64,000 bases of DNA from Triplophysa rosa (taxonomy: Eukaryota; Chordata; Actinopteri; Cypriniformes; Nemacheilidae). Position numbers and translations under genes: made by a program. The stretch covers positions 7,313,219-7,377,218 of the forward strand of contig NC_079901.1 in NCBI RefSeq assembly GCF_024868665.1, read 5' to 3'. Under the pieces are notes generated by a model. It saw nothing but the letters and a program-made list of their open reading frames with translations, made no database searches and was not told the DNA's origin. Numbering within the stretch: position 1 is the stretch's first letter; every line of letters starts with the position of its first letter. Positions 52,870 through 62,177 of this stretch are shown here, one piece after another.

Positions 52870-54600
52870 ACGACGTGGTGCAGCGGACTGTCCCTTCCTG
52901 CGGTGACTTCCCCTGGGCGTCTCGGCGGTTCCAGAGGTGTTCGAGACTTCTAAAAGAGCAAATTTCTCCAGCGTGGCACGTCCCGCTGTTCTCGTGGGTG
53001 CAACACACTCATCGAGGAGGGGGACGGACACGAGGTCTGCTTCCAGTACACTGGGCAGCCCCCTGTTCCCACGGGACTCAGCCACCACCTCGTCTGCTTC
53101 CCGTTCCGTGACAGCAGTGGCTACGGCTACAGCAGCAAGGGTGATATGAGGATTACTGTGAGCGCTAATCCGTCAGCCACCGGCTCGCGGACCGTTCGCA
53201 CATCGTCTCGCTCGTCTGAAAGTTCCCCATGAGACGGTCCCACCGTCTTGTTCCTCAATCACGTATCGGACATGGTACATGATGATGAGATGTCTGTTGC
53301 AGCATCGGAGGGTGACTTACTGGCATCAGACTCCGACGATTCCTTGAAGCTCCCTCCCTCGGGGGGTCGAGCCCAGAAAGAAGCGGACGTCGAAATGTCA
53401 GCCATGCGTTCCCGGGCCGCCGGCATTGGGTTGCAATGCACCGCACTGCCTCTCCCAACGCTCGCGGCTGGATACATGGTACCTCGGGTTTGAGAGCGGC
53501 TCCAAGCCGCACTCGCCCCCAGTGCCGTGTTTTCCCGGAAGTGCATGAGAAACTTAGTACGACCTGGAACGCCCCCTTTCGGCGCGTGCACGTCAACTAG
53601 TTCCATCGCCCTTTCTTCCCTCGATGGTGGGGCAGCTAGAGGATACGTCGATGTCCCCCAGGGGCTCGACCTAGCCTCCCGTCCAAAGCATGTAGGCTTT
53701 TTCGGCATCTTAGGTGTCGAGAGTTTACTCTGCTGCGGGCCAAGCTGTCCCCTCTCTCCATGCTATGGCCATCCTGCAGGCCAAGGCATTGAGAGAGCTC
53801 CAGGAGGGTAAGACCGACCCAGCGTTTATGCAGGAACTCCGCGCCGTCACCGACCTCACTCTATGGGCAACCAAGGTGGTCGGGCGATGTCCACACTTGT
53901 GGTCCAGGAGAGACACCTCTGGCTGAACCTTGCACAGATGAGTAGTGCCGAGAAAGTTCGCTTTCTCAACGCACCCATCACGCAAGAGGGGGCTGTTTGG
54001 TGATACTGTCGAGCAGCAGTTCTTGACAGTAAAGAAGCAGACAGAGGATATCAAGCATATCCTCCCCCACTGCGATTCGGCCGCCCTCTGGCCGTCGAGA
54101 TCCGGTGCACAGTCTGCTTCCCAGCAGCCTCGGTCCTCTTCAACGCCTTCCGGTTTCGGTGCCCCCCACTCAGGCGGTCCCCCGGAAGAAGACATCGAAG
54201 AGGAAACCACCACCCCGTCAGCAGCCGAAGCGGCCCTCATGGGAAGACCCCAGGGAGATCGAGAATACCTTCGGGCCCGACCCCAGCCATTCCATCGCTG
54301 GTTGGTCGATCCGGGACGGTTCCTGCCCCGTCCCAACAGCCCACTTCTAGAGTTTTCTCTCTCTCTGGGTGTTTATCACAGCCGCTCTCACCCTCTACAT
54401 GACCGTGTTCGGCAACTCGACGTTGCGTCACAGCGAGGCCCAATGTCGAGGATAATCATCAGCCTAAGCACTCTCAATCGATGGTGCGTTGATCCCACGG
54501 CGAGGGATCCGCACTGCCAGCCATCGAACCACCCCCCGGGAGGTCGATGAAGCAGAACGTGCCCCTAGCCTCCCTGTCTCGGTCCCTGGGAGCCTGACAA
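52870..54600 (+). pseudogene. DIRS gag-like region, frameshifted
   Basis: GC-rich sequence with coding character spread over several overlapping open frames (for example 53248-53493, 53714-53926, 53945-54550). The 53945 frame resembles the C-terminal part of the DIRS first ORF, running KFAFSTHP to a Ser/Pro-rich tail. No single open frame covers it. Assigned by position 5' of the reverse transcriptase. Confidence 0.6.
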
Positions 54601-54789
54601 GAGCTTCCCAAACCGTCACGGTGACTACGGGATACGATCCGTCTCGGCTACGCGGTCCAACTCCCCAGACGCCTGCCCAAGTTTCGGGGCATCCTCTCAA
54701 CCTCAGTCAGAGGCAAGGATGCCCCCGTGCTTCGGGCCGAGGTCGCCACCCCTCTGGAGAGGAAGCGATTGTGCTCGTCCCTCTAGCCG

Positions 54790-55615
54790 AGATGTTCAAC
54801 GGGTTTTACAGCCCGTACTTCATCGTCCCCAAAAAGGGGGTTGCTAGATCTGCGTACCCTGAACAGGCACCTACTCAAGCTGCCGTTCAGGATGCTCACA
54901 CAGAAGCGCATCCTGGCATCTATCAGATGTCAAGATTGGTTCATGGCAATCAACCTGAAGGACGCTTACTTTCATGTCTCAATTCTCCCTCGTCATCGCC
55001 CGTTCCTACAGTTCGCTTTCGAGGGTCGGGCATATTAGTACAGAGTCCTCCCGAAGACCTTCACGAAGACCGTGGAAGCCGCCCTTACTCCCCTCAGGGA
55101 GAGAGGTGTGCAGGTACTAAACCATCTCGACGACTGGCTCATTTTGACACACTCGCGAGATCTGTTATGTACACACATGGACCTAGTGCTTCAGCACTTA
55201 GATCGATTGGGACCACAGGTCAACCGATAAAGGAGCAAGCTCTCCTCTGTGCAGAGCATCCTCTTTCTTGGTATGGAACTCAACTCTGTCTCCATTACAG
55301 TGCGACTGACTACAGAGCGCGCTCAGTCAGTGTTGAACTGCCTGGAATATTTCAAGCAGTCAGCGGGCCCCCTGAAACAATTTTCGAGGCTCCTGGGCAC
55401 ATGGCATCCTCGGCGGTGGTGATACCCCTCGGGTTGATGCACAAGAGAATGCTCCAACACTGGCTACAGAGTCGAGTTCCCTGGAGAGCGTGGCACACCG
55501 GCAGCAGGCGGATGGTGATTACGCCTCCCTGCCGACGCACCCTAACCCCTTGGTCTTCAATGACCTTTCTACGGACGGGGGTCCCTCTCGGGCAGGTCAC
55601 GCGGTGGTGACGGAC
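54790..55615 (+). pseudogene. DIRS reverse transcriptase remnant
   Basis: The frame at 54841 encodes LDLRTLNRHLLKLPFRML, then WFMAINLKDAYFHV, RT palm motifs with the first catalytic Asp. A stop interrupts it at about 55036. The later catalytic box survives in another frame near 55120 as HLDDW where YLDDW-like is usual. Further stops and shifts follow. It is non-functional. Confidence 0.85.
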
Positions 55616-55743
55616 AGACGCCTCCCTGCAGGGTTGGGGTGCCATGTGGGGAAGCTTTCCCAGGGGAAGGGCACGTTATGGCATCCCAGGCCAGACCTCT
55701 GGAACCTCCATGTTTGGCCCCTGGACGGGACGAGGAGATCCTG
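55610..55743 (+). pseudogene. DIRS RNase H remnant joined to distal sequence by deletion
   Basis: The start of the RNase H domain (a TDA-type Asp region and GCCATGTGGGG) is followed almost directly by WHPRPDLWNLHVWPLDG, which in complete elements lies after RNase H and the methyltransferase-like domain. Roughly 1 kb is missing compared with full-length DIRS1 relatives of about 6 kb. Confidence 0.6.
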
Positions 55744-56755
55744 AGTAGCCTACCCCCTGCGGCGGTTAAGACCATCACTCAGGCTAGGGCCCTGGCCACT
55801 AGGCGGCTATACGCCTGTAAGTGGTGCCTCTTCTCATCCTGGTGCTCTTCTCGAAGAGAAGACCCGCGGAGTTGCTCGATCGGAAACGTGCTGTCCTTCC
55901 AGAGACTCGAGAGTAATCTCTCCCCTTCCACACTGAACGTGTATGTAGCCGCTATTGCCGCTCATCACGACCCAGTTTCTGGTAAGTCTCTAGGACAGCA
56001 CAATCTGATCATTTGGTTCCTAAGGGGCGTGGGAAGGCTACCGCCTCACCCGCACTCCGTACCCTCTTGCGACCTTGATGCGGTCCTGGAGCCCCTCGGA
56101 GATGCCGCTCTTTCTCACCTCACGGTGAAGACGGCTCTCCGGATGGCGCTCAAGAGGGTAGCGGACCTACAAGCATTCTCCGTGTCCACAGATTGCCTAG
56201 AACTCGGGCCCGGTGATTCTCACGTTATCCTGAGACCCCGGCCCGGCTACGTGCCAAAGTTCCCACCACTCCCCCAGACACCAGGTGGTGAACTTACAGG
56301 CGCTTACAGGAAGACCCAACCCCATCCGTGTTGTGTCCAGTATGCGCATTGCGTCTCTACTTGGACCGCACGCAGAGCCGCAGGAGCTCTGAGCAGCTCT
56401 TTGTCTGTTTTGGAGATCAGTAGAAGGGGAGGGCTGTCTCAAATAGAGATTGGCGCACTGGATCATGGACGCCATCACTACGATGTACCTGTCCTATGAT
56501 CGCCCGCGCCCACTGGGTGAGAGCTCTCTCCACACGAGTATAGCCTCCTCGTGGGTACTGGCTCGAGGCGCCTCTCTGGCAGACATCTTCAGAGCTGCGG
56601 GTTGGGCTACACCCATCACCTTCGCGAGGTCCTACAGCCTCCGCGTAAAACCGGTATCAGCCGGAGTCTTGCAGGGCATCAGGCAAGACCGGCGGCCGGT
56701 AGGGTGTACGCCTATGACAGTACCTTCCCCCCTTTCTTCTAGGTGGGTCAGCGTA
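55744..56755 (+). pseudogene. DIRS tyrosine recombinase remnant
   Basis: The frame 55639-56499 encodes ITQARALATRRLYACKWCLF (SAM-like core-binding domain), SPSTLNVYVAAIAAHHD and the catalytic-domain start MALKRVADLQAF. A shift then moves the C-terminus to the frame at 56450, with LAHW(I)-like sequence, LARGASLADIFRAAGW and the terminal SYSLRV tyrosine. The box II His-x-x-Arg is damaged (HTSIAS), so the recombinase would be dead even without the frameshift. Confidence 0.85.
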
Positions 56756-57373
56756 CTAAACTAGCCTCCCTTCTTCCCCCATTGGGTGAAGAACAGGCAC
56801 TCCATCCATCACTAAGCAAGCACCTCCTGCGGGCGGGCTGGGCAGAGCAGCCCTGCCCCTTAGGCCGGGTACCAACTGAGTTATCCACAACATAGCTCTA
56901 ACCGGACCTAGTGCTACTGGACGTTGTAACCCCCCAGCAGGGCGGTTCCGTCTGATGTATCCTCATGATTGGTTCCCACCTTGGTAACCAATGAACTTCC
57001 CTAGGTGGACCTCCACCTAGCGGTTAACTCCTTCAGTCCGCACATTCCTCCCATGAGTTCTCCCCTAATGGTGAGACCATGTTGGTATCTCCACTAAACT
57101 CCTCCCTGCGGTAGGAAGTGGTCTCTGAGCGCATCCCCCACTTGAGGAAGTAGCGCTTACCCAGTGGCCTTACGGTTCCGGGAGGCTTCTCGCTGTTAGA
57201 GAAACAAGGCCGCCGCCTGTGAGGCCGAAGGCAGGGGTCTTCCCACCTTTCAAGAAAAGCTCTGGGACAATTTCGCGGTAGCGCTCACGGCTGACACGCC
57301 CAGGCCAGTCACCGTCGCTTCGCTAGAGATTGTGACAGGGCACAGTGTTGTGGCATTTTCCATAGGAACCCCA

Positions 57374-57476
57374 TCTGTCAGCTCAACACAACGTCGAGAA
57401 ACCGACAGAAAGGGAACGTCTTGGTTACGGATGTAACTTCAGTTCCCTGATGGAGGGAACGAGACGTTGTGTCCTT
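57374..57476. repeat. DIRS internal complementary region (ICR)
   Basis: The left part (57381-57416) reads CTCAACACAACGTCGAGAAA then CCGACAGAAAGGGAAC, the complement of the element's left extremity. It is followed without a gap by GTCTTGGTTACGGATGTAAC and on to 57476, the complement of the right extremity. In DIRS replication models this region templates the joining of the ends into a circle. Confidence 0.88.
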
Positions 57477-57536
57477 CTTGCCACAACACGTGCTGTCCAC
57501 TGCAGCAGTCGTGAGAGGTCTCAGGCTCCTCAGAAC

Positions 57537-57747
57537 AAATGTGAATGAATGAAGCACGCCGTCTCCCTTTTATACCCGGATATCTGGGGGCGGAGTCCGG
57601 CATGCAAATTTCATTCGCCAATTTCATTGGCTTTTTCTAAGAAGTCGGAAGCAATTGGTTCTCAAGGACGAACCCCATCTGTCGGCTCGACACAACGTCT
57701 TGTTCCCTCCATCAGGGAACTGAGGTTACATCCGTAACCAAGACGTT
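57537..57747 (-). repeat. DIRS right inverted terminal repeat with TATA box
   Basis: 57537-57699 is the inverted partner of the left terminus, including a minus-strand TATAAAAG box at 57567-57574. The last 48 bp (to CCAAGACGTT) are unique to this end and are matched, inverted, by the ICR. Confidence 0.88.
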
Positions 57748-58264
57748 TTCGTGTACCATGAATGCCTTGCAAGGAGGCTGTTGGACAGCACCTACTACAA
57801 TAGACACACTAGCAAATCCGTTACGCCGTATGCAACGCATCGGTTTTTATTTATACCCATGCATTGTTGTCGACAGGCAATGACCACTAGTCGTAAGTGT
57901 CCATGGGCGTCTTGCTTGTGTAACCAAGACAGAAGAAGACGCAGCTTGTGTACGCTGTCAGAGAAGCATTAGCAGTGATAGCGGAGAGTAAACAGTCACT
58001 TTTGCACCTTGAGTTGTTAAATTCAGAAGAACACTTAATTTATTTATATAATTCATAATATATATAATTCGGAAATAAGGATGAGTAAAAATGGCAGAGA
58101 TTTTTGACCTGAGGGAGGGGTTCAAGCAGACCAATCTGAGTCAAATTTACGCGTTGTTACAGTTTTAGAGAAAGTTCGCATTAGGCTACAACGTAAGGTA
58201 TGCGGCTATGCGTAGGGTACGGCGTAGGTTTGACACAGAACAAATTGAGCTTTATTCCCCCTGA
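57748..58264. other. Non-coding stretch
   Basis: Sequence between the DIRS element and the minisatellite; nothing recognised. Confidence 0.4.
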
Positions 58265-58495
58265 TCCAACAAATGCCTACAAACACTGACAAACTTCAGC
58301 AAACACCAACAAACGTCAACAAACACCATAAAAACGAACAAACACCAGCAAATGCAAACAAACACCATAAATGACAACAAACACCATTGAACTCCAACAA
58401 AAGCCAGCAAATGGCAACAAACACTAACAAATTCTAGCAAATGCCAACAAACTCTAGAAAATACCAACAAACGCCAACAAACATCAACATTCTAA
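58265..58495 (+). repeat. Decamer minisatellite (AAACNCCAAC-like unit)
   Basis: About 23 diverged units of 10 bp, for example CAAACACCAA, CAAACGTCAA, CAAACACCAT. The CAAC/CAAA core keeps a 10-bp register across most of the array, with few length changes. The open frame on the minus strand (58252-58470) is a by-product of the repeat. Confidence 0.88.
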
Positions 58496-59128
58496 AATCT
58501 CATTGACAGTAATCCAATAAACGCCAACAAGAGTTTCAAACTGATCAGTGTGAATAAAGATACCAACAGTTAGTTTAATTCTAAGGGCAAGAAAAATGGT
58601 CATAAAACTACAATACTCTTCTCTCCACTATACCACCACATCACTCCCTGGACCATGTCAGTAAGCTTTCATGAATACTTTGGGATGGAGTATATGACTC
58701 AATGGGATGATGATGAGATAATGTGACAAGCTCAAGAAATAAGAGGAGGAAAATGTTTTACTGTTGTAGGTCAACCACAGATTTAGGGCATCATTTAAGG
58801 AGCACAATGTGATTCAATTATTTTCATTCAAGCCATGAGTTGAGTTTTTGTGTTGTAGTCAAACCCTAAACATAAACAATGTATGCAAGCATGCACATGA
58901 AATTGTGAAACAATAGTTGAATGCTTAGTTTATAATCAGAATACAGTCAGTGAAATAGCTGGACCTAGCATTAATTTAGTTAAGCGTAAAACAAGGTAAA
59001 AATATGTCGTGAGGGGGTTGTTGCCTCCCCCCAGTGATCCTACTCTGAGGTAACATGAAGGCAGTGAGTATAGAATGACATCTTGACAGCTGACAATTCA
59101 CCGGAAATGCTTGAGCTGGACTATCGTA
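58496..59128. other. Non-coding stretch
   Basis: No gene or transposon end recognised. Confidence 0.4.
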
Positions 59129-59632
59129 TAGGGCTGCCTGTCACGATTATGAAATCTGGCTGACGATTAATTGTCTACTAAATAATTGTGATTATGGCGA
59201 TTAATTGTCTGTTTTAAGGCTTTGACGATTAAACTATCAATGACAATAAATCTTTTCAATGAAGGAAATATATACTTTAGAAATGCAAATAACTAATATT
59301 ATTTACTGTAGAGTGACCTTAACAGAGAAGACTTGAGTCTTGAGCGCTAAAACTAGACATGAGGGTCTTGCTGTGTACTGTAGATGCAGTAAGTCTGGAA
59401 ACACAACAAATCAACAACAAAAAATACAAAGCTAATACAACTCAAATTATGGGGAAATGTCATTTGAATGTAACAGTGAGTGCAGATCAAGGACAAAGGA
59501 TGCAAAATGCAGCAGATACTGCAGATCACCCTTATTTTCTAAGGATTCACAATGATTGCGGTTATCTGAAATAATTGCGATGACGTCAAATAATTGCGAT
59601 GAGACAATTATTTAATAATTGTGACAGCCCTC
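59129..59632. mobile_element. hAT-type MITE, 504 bp
   Basis: The ends TAGGGCTGCCTGTCACGATT and AATAATTGTGACAGCCCTC are inverted. Flanks CTATCGTA (59121-59128) and CTATCGAA (59633-59640) match at 7 of 8 positions. Subterminal repeats of GATTAATTGTC and AATAATTG are present. No transposase frame. Confidence 0.83.
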
Positions 59633-60419
59633 CTATCGAACACTAGGAAGCAGCCGTGCATATAGCGATTTGGCAATAAAACAATAAAAATGTCGCTTCC
59701 AATCTGATTAGACAACACATTAACACAAGAAAGACAACAATGGGCATCAGGTGATTTTCCAGAGTCTTTAAGCATGTCGTCAGTGTCCTTCTGAAACCCT
59801 GTATGTCCAAATTCGCTGTTATGCAGGAAATAGAAAAAAACACTGTACTTTTTAAATGATTACATACTGTGTTGTCAAAGTTGAAAAGCACTTGTTATTT
59901 CTTTTTATTGGTTAAATATGGGAAACCCTGTGACAAACATAAAGGGTGACTAAAAATAATGATTTATTAAAAATTATATTTATTAAAAATCACAAAATAT
60001 AGAGATGTACAAAAGGACACTGGCCAAGCATTCGTAACTGCGTTCAAGTACTTAGAGTACGTTTCAGGCCCAGAGACATATATTATCTCTCAAGTGTGCA
60101 GTGAACATCAGAGACACCCTGCTGAACAACTGATAAATAACATTATCAACAACAACCCACAGCAAATTACAATCACTCTCTGAAACCTTCTTCAGCATCA
60201 GGTGATTACTTTTCTCAAAAGTCATTTTTGTAATTATCTATAATTACTGAACGCATATCTTCTAGTTTCTCAGAATCAGTTGGATATGCGCGCCTCATGC
60301 CAGGATATTTGCAAATTCGAACTAATCATAATCATGTTGTAATAAACATGATTGCCATTTACAAAACGAAGAAACGGGAGAAAAAAGTACCTTAAGGACA
60401 ATTTCAAGAGTCATTTATA
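59633..60419. other. Non-coding stretch
   Basis: AT-rich; no gene recognised. A short minus-strand open frame (59643-59891) has no family resemblance. Confidence 0.4.
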
Positions 60420-60900
60420 AACAAGTGAGAGTTCTTTGTTGCGTATCTCAATGTAAACGACATTGCTCAGCGTGCAGTGCATTGTGGGACTTTGCGCAGG
60501 TGAAAGCCAAGAAATCAGCCTGTCGGGGGTCCGGTCAGGTTGCTGTGGCAACGGCACGACACGGATCCCAGCGAATGAAAGCAGCGTGAGAGAAGAGAGC
60601 GTGAGGCTGGATGACGACGACAGTAAATAGAGTGAGAGCGGATGCAGTCAGGGGGCGATTATCTCGCAGCCGCCCCTTGTTTGAAAACACTGGCCGTGCC
60701 CTCGCGGCTAACAACAATGCCAAAACAAAGTGAAAGAATACTGTTTACTTAAGAGGGAGGGAGGGCGGACTGTAGAGGTCTGAAGAAGGAAAAAGAGGAA
60801 GGAGGAGCGGGGCAATCGAATGAGCCAATATAAACACCTCGGCTGCAGTTCCACGCTGGGAATGTGTTAACAAAAGCGTTACGTATTCTGCGAGAGCGTG
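60420..60900. promoter_or_regulatory. CpG-rich promoter-like block with an RFX-type X-box
   Basis: Local rise in CpG and GC against AT-rich flanks. It contains GTTGCTGTGGCAAC (60539-60552), a close match to the palindromic RFX X-box, a CATTGTGGGA block (60480-60489), and a GGGGCGG on the minus strand at about 60671-60677. It could be the distal promoter of bcl9l (minus strand, about 23 kb upstream of the 5'UTR exon) or belong to another gene. Orientation and product are unknown. Confidence 0.35.
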
Positions 60901-61236
60901 TGAAGTGAAAAAACTGGCCAGGGTAGCTTGTGTATGTCAACATCGGCGTCTGCAAATGTTTACGATGAATGACTGATAATATAAAATAGAAAATTGTAAA
61001 CATTTCAATGATTTTATTGCACTTTTTGTTTGGCTTGTTCGTCATCAAACAATCCAACAAAATATTGAACGTCATCCAAACACTTCTTCAGGCCTTAACA
61101 GCAAATATTTGTCCAGTACATATGCATCTCTTTGTGTGTCCACAGTGCGATCACATGGTAGAATTGAGTTTGTGTATAGCATGTACCATTTGACCCCCAA
61201 GAGAACGTAAGAAAGAAAGAGAGAGTGAGAGAGGAG

Positions 61237-62177
61237 CAGTGTTGGGCAGTAACGCGTTACTGTAGTTTGATTACTTTTTTGGTAACGGAGTAATTTAACG
61301 CGTTATAATTCCTAAAATAGTAATTAGATTATAGTTCCAAGCCCAGGTAACTATACGTTACAGCTGCGTTATATCGTTGCCTTTGTATCGTTTTATCATT
61401 TAAATTGTATAAAGAAATAGCTTTTTCAAAGTCTGGATGCCTGAAATGCGCCTGCGCGGAGAGAGTACGACCAAAGCTACTCCATGGAAAGCCTGCCACC
61501 TTAAGCTAAAAACTCGTAACGGCCAATGCTATCGCCGCGCGGAACACAGGCTAGGAGACTAGACACCGGATATGATTGGCTGAGGTGCCTCTCGTGATCG
61601 ATGTTAGCCTTTATGCTCCAATTGTTAGTATTACAGACCCATACATCTCCCTATCACAAGACAATCTTTGGTACTACCAGCGAAAACAAACTCAGCATGG
61701 AGAGAGAAACGTATGCGTTCTGTAGCTGGAAAACAATCATTATTTAGAGTTTATTTCTGTCAAAGGCAAGAACATTGTTGTGCGTTGTCGGTCATGTGGA
61801 GGTAAGCAAAACCCTCTCTCCCGCGATAAACAACCCGAAAGGGCAGTACAGCACGGTTAAACTTAAGTTTAGAAAGTAACATCACCGGGCACGGAGAGCA
61901 ATGAATCAACTTCTACTGTCGAGTGCCAGGCTGCTATTAGCAACATGTTATGTTTTGTCAGGCTAGTTTTTGCTGCTCTAACGCTGTTATATTTGTTAAA
62001 TGATGAAGAAATCATCATAGAAATATGCAGAAGCACTAGTTAAGATATACAAGTTATAAGAAACCAAGGAGAAACTTTTTACATTATGGAGTATGCAGGT
62101 ATTAGAAATTACTTTTAAAAGGAGTATTCAGTAATCAGTAATTTAATTACATTTCCAGAGTAACTTGCCCAACACTG
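61237..62177. mobile_element. CAGTGTTGGG-end hAT, partly deleted, with BED-finger remnant
   Basis: The left end CAGTGTTGGGCAGTAACGCG and right end GTAACTTGCCCAACACTG are inverted; no clear target duplication. Inside, 61747-61857 keeps a plus-strand frame with KGKNIVVRCRSCGGKQNPLS, resembling the Cys-x-x-Cys half of a hAT-transposase BED zinc finger, followed by a GGTAAG splice-like site at 61800 and a stop. It is the longest relative of the 41970 and 50293 MITEs in this window. Confidence 0.75.

Larger units (their letters stand above)
52618..57747 (+). mobile_element. DIRS1-type tyrosine-recombinase retrotransposon, degenerate
   Basis: A 5.1-kb YR retroelement. Both ends carry GTT (52618-52620 and 57745-57747), with no target duplication visible. 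The two terminal regions are inverted copies over about 165 bp, and an internal complementary region near the right end contains the complements of both extreme ends side by side. This architecture, plus the order gag - RT - RNase H remnant - tyrosine recombinase, defines DIRS1-like elements, well known from zebrafish. Base composition (GC-rich) contrasts sharply with the flanks. Coding regions carry frameshifts and stops and a large internal deletion, so it is inactive. Confidence 0.93.

Noticed and set aside
53259..53708. 149-codon minus-strand frame inside the DIRS element
   Set aside because: Antisense to the gag-like region; GC-rich shadow with no recognised domain.
54489..55610. 373-codon plus-strand frame as a possible host gene
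   Set aside because: It lies within the DIRS element and mostly reads out of frame with the reverse transcriptase motifs, which appear in the 54841 frame.
58252..58470. Minus-strand frame rich in Cys, Trp, Phe and Val
   Set aside because: Produced by the 10-bp minisatellite; repetitive and without a plausible start context.
58265..58495. CRISPR-like repeat array
   Set aside because: Ten-bp units without spacers in a vertebrate nuclear sequence; an ordinary minisatellite.
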